A DNA stretch of 5,936 bases from the NCBI GenBank assembly GCA_002338605.1, contig DDIP01000008.1, positions 1-5,936 on the forward strand, read 5' to 3'. The notes under the pieces are model-generated. The model was given only the letters and a program-made list of their open reading frames with translations. It ran no database searches and was not told the DNA's origin. How positions within the stretch are numbered: position 1 is the first letter of the stretch; each line of letters begins with the position of its first letter. Source of the stretch: Proteobacteria bacterium UBA1847 (GTDB lineage Bacteria > Pseudomonadota > Gammaproteobacteria > Steroidobacterales > Woeseiaceae). Shown in pieces: positions 1-5,810 of the stretch. The position numbers and the translations under genes are program-made.

Positions 1-1265
1 TCGCCGCCGCGGCTGGCGGCGACCTCACGTTCCTGCAGATTACGATTGGCTATATTGTTGGCCGAACCGGCGTTATTTTCGTGCTGCTGCCGCTGTATTT
101 TCGCGGCAAACCGTTTACCGCCTACGAAGTGCTTGAGACCCGCTTCGGCATGACGAGCCGCCGGCTCGTCTCGAGCCTGTTCCTCTTGACGCGCAACGCC
201 AGCGACGCCCTGCGCCTGTTCCTGACTGCGCTGGTACTGCAGATCGTGCTCGGCCTCGATCTGTCCTTAAGTGTCATTTTTATCGGTGTCGTGACGATTC
301 TCTATACATTTATTGGCGGCGCGAAGTCAGTCATCTGGAATGACTGCATCCAGTTCGTCATCTATATGATCGGCGCGGCGGCAGCGGCCTCGATCATTGT
401 CGGCAATGTGCCGGGTGGGACGGCGCAGATTCTTGAATTCGCGCACGCAGGCAACAAGCTGAGGCTCTTTGATTTTGACCTGAGCCTCACCGCGCCCGGT
501 ATGACATTCTGGGCCGGCCTCGCCGGCGGTGCATTTCTAACCGCCGCAACGCACGGCACAGACCAGATGATGGTGCAACGCTACCTGTCGGCGCGGAACC
601 AGCGCGATGCATCGCTGGCGCTCGGGATCAGCGGTTTTATCGTCATGCTGCAGTTTGCCGTGTTCCTGCTGATCGGCGTGGGCCTGGCCGCATTGTTTGG
701 CATCACGGCGGCGGGGTCTGCCGTTGATGTCAAGAACGATCAGCTGTTCGCCTATTTCATCGTCAACTACATGCCCGTCGGGCTTCTGGGTCTCACGCTT
801 GCCGCCGTTTTCGCGGCGGCGATGTCGACCTTATCAAGTTCGCTGAATTCTTCGGCGGCGGCATTCGTCAACGATATTTACCTGCCGTTGCAGAAGCGCG
901 ATGCTGTGGATGTCACGACACTGAAAGTCGGGCGCACGGCAACGGTTGTCTTTGGTCTCGTACAGATCGGCATTGCGCTGGCTTTTGGCATGATCGCTTC
1001 CAGTGCGAGCATTGTTGCGAATGTCCTGAAGATCAGCGGCTTCGCAGCAGGCCCGGTCCTGGGGCTTTATTTTCTCGGTGTCTTTGCGCCGCGCGTGCGC
1101 CAGCGGGCGGCTTTGACGGGCTTCGTGGTCGGCGTCGGTGTATTGTCGATTATTGCGTATACGACACCAGTGCACTGGGCCTGGTATGCGCTGTTTGGAT
1201 CCGTGATTACAATGGCTGCTGGTAGCGTTGCGAACCTCCTGGAAGGAAATAACGTTGAGAAATGA
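1..1265 (+). CDS. Sodium:solute symporter (SSS family), 5'-truncated by window edge; candidate MurNAc/amino-sugar importer
   Basis: Inner-membrane secondary transporter of the SSS (SglT-like, LeuT-fold) family, which couples solute uptake to Na+. The frame is open from base 3, so the gene starts upstream of the window; the GTG at 81 is internal. The visible 420 residues are almost entirely hydrophobic helices with short loops. Family landmarks by fragment residue are YEVLETRFG (41-49), GGAKSVIWNDCIQ (105-117), TDQMMVQRYL (186-195) and the LAAVFAAAMSTLSSSLNSS region (266-284). In the last, Ser275/Thr276 fall where the Na2-site serines of Vibrio SglT lie, so Na+ coupling is likely. Family members are usually around 500 residues, so roughly 60-110 N-terminal residues are missing. 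The stop overlaps the start of the FAD dehydrogenase by 11 bp, which implies one transcript. The substrate cannot be read from sequence; neighbouring MurQ, NagA, NagB and NamZ genes suggest MurNAc or GlcNAc. The family call is secure, the substrate is inference. Confidence 0.93.
   Translation, partial: AAAAGGDLTFLQITIGYIVGRTGVIFVLLPLYFRGKPFTAYEVLETRFGMTSRRLVSSLFLLTRNASDALRLFLTALVLQIVLGLDLSLSVIFIGVVTILYTFIGGAKSVIWNDCIQFVIYMIGAAAAASIIVGNVPGGTAQILEFAHAGNKLRLFDFDLSLTAPGMTFWAGLAGGAFLTAATHGTDQMMVQRYLSARNQRDASLALGISGFIVMLQFAVFLLIGVGLAALFGITAAGSAVDVKNDQLFAYFIVNYMPVGLLGLTLAAVFAAAMSTLSSSLNSSAAAFVNDIYLPLQKRDAVDVTTLKVGRTATVVFGLVQIGIALAFGMIASSASIVANVLKISGFAAGPVLGLYFLGVFAPRVRQRAALTGFVVGVGVLSIIAYTTPVHWAWYALFGSVITMAAGSVANLLEGNNVEK
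1241..1247 (+). promoter_or_regulatory. Shine-Dalgarno GGAAGGA selecting the TTG start at 1255
   Basis: GGAAGGA lies inside the last codons of the symporter, 7 bp before TTG 1255. It is the best purine-rich ribosome site near the 5' end of the FAD dehydrogenase. It favours TTG 1255 over the upstream in-frame TTG at 1228, which has only a weak GGTAG before it. The ATG at 1262 is in another frame. Confidence 0.7.
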
Positions 1266-2643
1266 CGTCCTCGCCGCATTGAAAACCATTGTCGGAGAAC
1301 GACATGTCCTGACCGGGGATGCAGTCGCCAGTATCGAGTTTCCCTGGAATACGCATGCCAGTTGCGCGGCACGCGCAATCGTCAGTCCGGCATCCACCGC
1401 CGAAGTGGCCGAGATCATGCGTTGCTGCAATGCAGCCGGGCAAACCGTTGTGCCGTTCGGCGGCATGACAAACCTGGTGCAGGGTTGCGCGACGACGGCG
1501 GATGATATCGTGCTGTCGCTGGCTCGGATGAACCGGGTCGAGGATGTCGACAGGTCGGCAGGCACGCTGACTGCTCAGTCCGGCGTGACACTACAGGCAG
1601 CACAGGAGGCTGCCGCGGCTGCGGACATGTTTTTCCCGGTGGATATCGGTGCACGCGCCAGTTGTCAGCTCGGGGGCATCGTTTCCAATAACGCGGGCGG
1701 CAACAAGGTGATTCGCTACGGCATGACCCGCGACACCGTGCTCGGGCTTGAGGCGGTACTGGCCGATGGGACCGTCATCTCGTCGATGAATCGCTACATC
1801 AAGAACAATTCCGGTTTCGATCTCAAGCAGATGTTCATCGGCAGCGAGGGTGTACTCGGCGTTATTACGCGGCTGGTATTTCGATTGCGCGCCACCGCAC
1901 GCAGTCACAACGTCGCACTGCTGGCCTGCGAGAAATTTGACGACGTCGTTGCGATTCTCGAAACGGCCAATCGCAGCCTGCCGAACACGCTCAGTGCTTT
2001 CGAAGTGATGTGGAACAGCTTTTACTCACTGGTCGTGCGGCCTAGGGGCAGGCTGGCGCCACCGCTTGCGCCGGGCCAGGCGCAATACGTAATCATTGAA
2101 ACAATGGGTGTTGATCAGCAGCACGACACGGCCGCATTCGAAAGCCTGCTCGAAGACCTGATGGAGCGGGGCCTGCTGGTCGACGGAGTGCTCGCCAAGT
2201 CGGACAGCGAAAGGGAACTGATCTGGAGTATTCGCGACGAAGTGGAACCCGTGATTGGCAACGCGCATAACTTCGACGTCAGCCTGCGCAGCACCGATGT
2301 CGGTGAATACGTGCGCAGGGTCGAAGCGGCGATTGCCGATTTGTTCCCGGAAGCGTCGGTGATCGGGTTCGGTCATCTCGGTGACAACAATGTTCATGTT
2401 TCAGTCGGCGGCATCGACTTCGACAGCGACAAGATCCGCCAGGTTGAGGAGCAGGTCTATGGCTGTCTCGAGGCATTCGACGGCGCAATTTCCGCCGAGC
2501 ACGGCATTGGTCTCGAAAAGCGGCAATACCTGCCGATCAGTCGCAGTGAGGCTGAGATCGGTCTGATGAAAACGCTGAAACGTGCGCTGGACCCGAACAA
2601 TATCCTGAATCCCGGCAAAGTCGTCGACGCGGCAATGCGATGA
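1255..2643 (+). CDS. FAD-binding 2-hydroxyacid dehydrogenase (GlcD / D-lactate / D-2-hydroxyglutarate dehydrogenase family); probable D-lactate oxidation
   Basis: Flavoenzyme of the VAO/GlcD superfamily, expected to oxidise a D-2-hydroxyacid to the 2-oxoacid and pass electrons to a quinone or another acceptor. With the TTG start at 1255 it has 462 residues, normal for the family. The N-terminal FAD domain shows PFGGMTNLVQG (67-77), the GARASCQLGGIVSNNAGG block (132-149), RYGMTRDTVLGLEAVLADG (154-172) and GFDLKQMFIGSEGVLGVIT (187-205). The C-terminal FAD-oxidase domain has Arg327, the metal-site motif GHLGDNNVH (His374, His381) and SAEHGIG (Glu415, His416), ending in DPNNILNPGKV. These blocks resemble D-2-hydroxyglutarate dehydrogenases and D-lactate dehydrogenases more than glycolate oxidase GlcD. 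The gene overlaps the symporter by 11 bp and nagA by 4 bp. Because MurQ releases D-lactate from MurNAc-6-P, D-lactate is the most economical substrate. The family is firm, the substrate is context-based; D-2-hydroxyglutarate or another hydroxyacid remains possible. Confidence 0.9.
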   Translation: MRNDVLAALKTIVGERHVLTGDAVASIEFPWNTHASCAARAIVSPASTAEVAEIMRCCNAAGQTVVPFGGMTNLVQGCATTADDIVLSLARMNRVEDVDRSAGTLTAQSGVTLQAAQEAAAAADMFFPVDIGARASCQLGGIVSNNAGGNKVIRYGMTRDTVLGLEAVLADGTVISSMNRYIKNNSGFDLKQMFIGSEGVLGVITRLVFRLRATARSHNVALLACEKFDDVVAILETANRSLPNTLSAFEVMWNSFYSLVVRPRGRLAPPLAPGQAQYVIIETMGVDQQHDTAAFESLLEDLMERGLLVDGVLAKSDSERELIWSIRDEVEPVIGNAHNFDVSLRSTDVGEYVRRVEAAIADLFPEASVIGFGHLGDNNVHVSVGGIDFDSDKIRQVEEQVYGCLEAFDGAISAEHGIGLEKRQYLPISRSEAEIGLMKTLKRALDPNNILNPGKVVDAAMR

Positions 2644-3788
2644 GCCGTCAGCTACTCGCCAACGCCAGATTGTTTGACGGCGATACCCTGCATGACGATC
2701 GTTCATTGCTCATCGACAATGGCAGGATTGCCGGTATCGTTCCGGCCGGTCAGGAGCCGCAGGATGCATCGGTCGTCGATATCGGTGGTCATTGGCTGGC
2801 GCCGGGCCTGATCGACCTGCAGGTGAACGGTGGCGGCGGCGTGCTGTTCAACGACACACCGACAGTCGAGGCCCTGCAGGCAATGGTTGCCGCACATCGG
2901 GCGTACGGCACCACCGCCTGCCTGCCGACGTTGATCAGTGACAACGCAAACGTGATGCGGCAGGGTATCAACGCGGTTGCCGAATGCATCGCGGGTCGTT
3001 GTCCGGCGGTGGTCGGCATTCACCTCGAGGGTCCGCACCTCAACGCCGACTACCGCGGCGTGCATGATGCAAGCAAGATGCGGCCGCTTGATGACGAGGC
3101 CATGGTGTTGCTGAGTTCGCTGGATTGCGGGCGAACGTTAATCACTGTCGCACCCGAGACAATACCCGGGGACACGATCAGGCGTCTGTGTGAAGCCGGT
3201 GTCATCGCGTTTGGCGGACACAGCGCCGCGACCTACGAAGAAACGCAAGCGGCGCTGGCCGCGGGCTTGTCGGGATTTACGCACCTGTTCAATGCAATGA
3301 GCCCGTTGACGAGTCGTGCGCCAGGAATGGTGGGTGCTGCACTTGATGATGCGAGCAGCTATGTCGGCATCATCGCCGACGGTCATCATATTCATCCCGC
3401 CACACTGCGCATCGCGATTCGTGCCAAGGCACACGGCAGGGTGTGTCTCGTAACGGACGCGATGCCGACAGTCGGATCGATGGACAAAACATTCATGTTG
3501 AACGGCGCAAAGATCAGCGCCACCGGCGGGCGTTGCATCACGGCGAACGGCACGTTGGCCGGAAGCGATATCGGCATGATTGACGCCGTTCAGAATGTCG
3601 TTGAGTTCGGTGGTGTCGATCGTTGTGAGGCTTTGCGTATGGCATCGGCGTATCCGGCTGCAGCCCTGGGCCTCGACGACAGGCTCGGCTACCTGCGCCC
3701 CGGTTATCGCGCGGACCTCATCGAGCTGGACGACGACTTCAGAGTGGTTCGAAGCTGGGTGCAGGGAGAGATGGAGGCCAACACCTGA
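2640..3788 (+). CDS. nagA: N-acetylglucosamine-6-phosphate deacetylase NagA
   Basis: Cytoplasmic amidohydrolase that converts GlcNAc-6-P to glucosamine-6-P and acetate. The 382 residues match the E. coli enzyme's length. Visible features are the entry to the TIM barrel, APGLIDLQVNGGGG (54-67, with Gln61/Asn63 as in the E. coli type rather than the His-x-His of other members), HLEGPHLN with metal ligand Glu130, GGHSAATYEE with His194, THLFNAM with His215, IADGHHIHP with His250, and VTDAM with catalytic Asp273. The C-terminal ALRMASAYPAAALG and GYLRPGYRADL segments are typical of the family. The start is the ATG at 2640, whose last two bases begin the TGA stop of the FAD dehydrogenase. No strong ribosome site precedes it, so translation probably depends on coupling. 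In this locus the substrate would come from MurQ as well as from imported GlcNAc. All key residues are present and no truncation or frameshift is seen. Confidence 0.97.
   Translation: MSRQLLANARLFDGDTLHDDRSLLIDNGRIAGIVPAGQEPQDASVVDIGGHWLAPGLIDLQVNGGGGVLFNDTPTVEALQAMVAAHRAYGTTACLPTLISDNANVMRQGINAVAECIAGRCPAVVGIHLEGPHLNADYRGVHDASKMRPLDDEAMVLLSSLDCGRTLITVAPETIPGDTIRRLCEAGVIAFGGHSAATYEETQAALAAGLSGFTHLFNAMSPLTSRAPGMVGAALDDASSYVGIIADGHHIHPATLRIAIRAKAHGRVCLVTDAMPTVGSMDKTFMLNGAKISATGGRCITANGTLAGSDIGMIDAVQNVVEFGGVDRCEALRMASAYPAAALGLDDRLGYLRPGYRADLIELDDDFRVVRSWVQGEMEANT
3773..3777 (+). promoter_or_regulatory. Likely ribosome binding site (GGAGG) for nagB
   Basis: GGAGG lies in the last codons of nagA, 12 bp before the GTG at 3790, slightly long but workable spacing. 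Together with conserved alignment from residue 1, it supports GTG 3790 as the nagB start. Confidence 0.5.
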
Positions 3789-3789
3789 C

Positions 3790-4587
3790 GTGGACGTCAC
3801 AATTCTCAAAGACAGCGATGCGGTCGCAGCGGCGGGTACAGACTTGTTGCGGGGTGTTCTGCGGCAGAAGCCAAACGCCGTTCTCGGCCTGGCTACCGGG
3901 CGTACACCACTGGCCATGTACCAGCGACTCATTGCAGTATGCTGTGACGAGGGTTTCTCTTTTCGCGATGTAACGACCTTTAACCTCGACGAGTACATCG
4001 GTCTGTCCCCCGACGATCCGCAAAGCTACCGCGCCTACATGAAGCGCGAGTTGTTTGATCACATAGACATCGATCAGGGCAACACGTTTCTTCCCGAGTG
4101 CGCAACCGAGACCGATCCGCTGGATGTTGGACCCGCCTACGAAGCGCTGATTCGATCGCGTGGCGGCATCGATCTGCAGGTGCTGGGTATCGGACACAAC
4201 GGACATATCGGCTTTAACGAACCAACGTCGAGCCTCAAATCGCGAACGCGTATCAAGACATTGACGCGAGAGACGATCAGCGCCAACAAACAGTACTTCA
4301 AGGATCCGGCGGCCCAGCCGCAACTGGCGGTGACGATGGGTATTGCCACCATCATGGATGCGCGCCGGATCATGTTGCTCGCGACCGGCAAGGAAAAGGC
4401 GGAAGCCGTGCGGCAAACGATCGAAGGACCGGTATCGGCTATGTGCCCGGCCTCAATACTGCAGATGCACGAAGCCGTGTCGGTATTGCTCGACGAAGCG
4501 GCTGCATCGGCACTGACGCTGCGTGATTACTATGACTGGATCGCAGAGCAGAAATTGCGCATCGCCGGCAATACGGAGGGGCGTTGA
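3790..4587 (+). CDS. nagB: Glucosamine-6-phosphate deaminase NagB
   Basis: Cytoplasmic aldose-ketose isomerase/deaminase turning glucosamine-6-P into fructose-6-P and ammonia, the entry to glycolysis. The GTG start 1 bp after nagA gives 265 residues, against 266 in E. coli NagB. The frame is open further upstream, but that part overlaps nagA out of frame and does not resemble NagB. Motifs: phosphate-binding LGLATGRTP (32-40), TFNLDEYIG with Asp67 (E. coli Asp72), GIGHNGHIGFNEP (133-145) with His139 and Glu144, and TGKEKAEAV with Lys203. Asn137 sits where E. coli has Asp141; Asn is usual in Bacillus-type NagB. The stretch SSLKSRTRIKTLT (147-159) keeps the residues that form the GlcNAc-6-P allosteric site in E. 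coli (Ser151, Ser152, Arg158, Lys160), here Ser147, Ser148, Arg154 and Lys156. It is the last plus-strand gene before the convergent namZ. Confidence 0.97.
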   Translation: MDVTILKDSDAVAAAGTDLLRGVLRQKPNAVLGLATGRTPLAMYQRLIAVCCDEGFSFRDVTTFNLDEYIGLSPDDPQSYRAYMKRELFDHIDIDQGNTFLPECATETDPLDVGPAYEALIRSRGGIDLQVLGIGHNGHIGFNEPTSSLKSRTRIKTLTRETISANKQYFKDPAAQPQLAVTMGIATIMDARRIMLLATGKEKAEAVRQTIEGPVSAMCPASILQMHEAVSVLLDEAAASALTLRDYYDWIAEQKLRIAGNTEGR

Positions 4588-4593
4588 GTGAGC

Positions 4594-5790
4594 TCAGTCG
4601 TACAGCAGGAATCGGGCGCGTCGCGTGATGAACGCGTCGAGTTCCGGCCGATAAACGGCTTCAATCTCCTTCGCCGTCTTGCCGTTGAGAAGCGCCGCGA
4701 GCGTCGCCGCATTGCCCAGCAGTCGCAGGTAGCGCTGGGTTTCCCAGGCCTCGCCGTAGTCGCGCAACAGTTGTTCTGCGATCGCGAACCCCACCGTCAG
4801 CGGCCGAAGGCGCGTGCGATCGGTAATCGTGATGCGAACACCTTCGCAGCGCTGACCGGCGTAGGTGCTGGTATTCGGCGTGAACACCATCGCGGCAAAC
4901 GAGATTCCGTCGAGTTGCCGTGCATTCAAATTCGCGGCCAGCGATACGCCGTCGATCCACGGCGCGCCAAACAACTCGAAGGGTGTGTCCGTGCCCCGGC
5001 CAACCGACACGTTGGTGGTCTCGAGCAAGCCGATCCCCGGGTACAGCAACGCGGCACGCAGGCTGCGCATGTTGGGCGACGGATCTACCCAGGCAAGGCC
5101 GGTATCATCGAAAAACTGCTCGCGTCGCCAGGCTTCGGTGCGCACGACCTGCAGATCGAGATCAAGCGCGAGTTCTTCCCGAAACAGCAGGGCCAGTTCA
5201 CCCACCGTCATGCCGTGACGAACGGGAATGCGGTGAAACCCGACGAAAGACTGCAGGCCGTCATCGAGGACGGGACCCTCGACACTGACGCCGTTGATCG
5301 GGTTCGGCCGATCGAGAACGACGAAGCGCACGCCGTGTTCGGCGGCCGCGATCATCGCGTTGCCCATCGTCGAGATGTAGGTGTAAAAGCGTGTACCGAT
5401 ATCCTGTATGTCGAAGACGATGGTGTCGATGTCAGCGAGCGTGGCGGCCGTCGGACGGCGGAGTTCGCCGTAGAGACTGATGACCGGAATGCCGGTTTCG
5501 CCGTCGGCACCGTCGTCAATGAGCGGGATGTCGAGCTTGCCTTCCAGACCATGCTCGGGACTGAAGATACGCACGAGGTCAACGCCGGGCGCATCGTGCA
5601 GCAGGCGGATTGTGCCCTGGCCGTCGCGGCTCAATCCCGTGTGATTGGTGATCAGCGCAACTCTTGCCCCCGCAAGTTGACGGAATTCATCGCGCACGAG
5701 TACATCAATGCCGGGCAATACATCGTCCGCGAATGCAAGCGATGTCGTACCGACCATGAGAATTGCGTGCAGAAAATGTCGGACAGTCAT
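4594..5790 (-). CDS. namZ: Exo-beta-N-acetylmuramidase NamZ-like (DUF1343, GH171), exported
   Basis: Member of the DUF1343 family founded by Bacillus subtilis NamZ (YbbC), which removes MurNAc from non-reducing ends of peptidoglycan fragments. The chosen ATG at 5790 gives 398 residues beginning with a Sec signal peptide: Arg4, a hydrophobic core at about 6-18, and an A-x-A site (Ala19-Phe-Ala21) before DD. The longer in-frame start at 5850 would place 20 extra residues before the signal and overlap murQ, so it is rejected. No lipobox cysteine is seen, so the protein is probably soluble in the periplasm. Family blocks are TNHTG (48-52), SPEHGLEG (77-84; its Glu79 is a candidate catalytic acid), FDIQDIGTRFYTYIS (126-140), LDRPNPING (159-167), PSPNMRS (237-243) and TTNVSVGRGTDTPFELFGAPW (258-278). 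It is convergent with nagB, 6 bp between stops, and divergent from murQ. Released MurNAc would feed the importer. The family call is strong; the exact activity is by homology. Confidence 0.93.
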   Translation of the reverse strand: MTVRHFLHAILMVGTTSLAFADDVLPGIDVLVRDEFRQLAGARVALITNHTGLSRDGQGTIRLLHDAPGVDLVRIFSPEHGLEGKLDIPLIDDGADGETGIPVISLYGELRRPTAATLADIDTIVFDIQDIGTRFYTYISTMGNAMIAAAEHGVRFVVLDRPNPINGVSVEGPVLDDGLQSFVGFHRIPVRHGMTVGELALLFREELALDLDLQVVRTEAWRREQFFDDTGLAWVDPSPNMRSLRAALLYPGIGLLETTNVSVGRGTDTPFELFGAPWIDGVSLAANLNARQLDGISFAAMVFTPNTSTYAGQRCEGVRITITDRTRLRPLTVGFAIAEQLLRDYGEAWETQRYLRLLGNAATLAALLNGKTAKEIEAVYRPELDAFITRRARFLLYD

Positions 5791-5810
5791 AGAACGGATA
5801 CAGTAGAGCA
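5791..5810. promoter_or_regulatory. 20-bp start-to-start spacer between divergent namZ and murQ
   Basis: Only 20 bp separate the two start codons, too short for two back-to-back promoters. At least one promoter must therefore lie inside the opposite coding region. Neither side has a clear Shine-Dalgarno: the murQ side has only AGAG, 2 bp from the ATG, and the namZ side is pyrimidine-rich. A minus-strand TTGTTA (complement of 5824-5829) could be a -35 for namZ, but the matching -10 is poor. The spacer is certain, the regulatory role is inferred. Confidence 0.5.

Noticed and set aside
834..1565. Minus-strand open frame of 243 codons across the symporter/dehydrogenase junction
   Set aside because: It is antisense to two well-supported genes, with low-complexity Arg/Ser/Ala-rich translation and no family match that I recognise.
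3580..3789. Upstream in-frame extension of nagB inside nagA
   Set aside because: NagB homology and the usual length begin at GTG 3790; the extension is out-of-frame nagA sequence without NagB character.
3138..3998. Minus-strand open frame of 286 codons across the nagA/nagB junction
   Set aside because: It is antisense to conserved catalytic regions of NagA and NagB and its translation has no domain-like pattern.
4617..4640. Short inverted repeat CGCGT...ACGCG near the 3' end of namZ
   Set aside because: The stem is only 5 bp, lies within coding sequence and has no T-run; it is expected by chance in GC-rich DNA.
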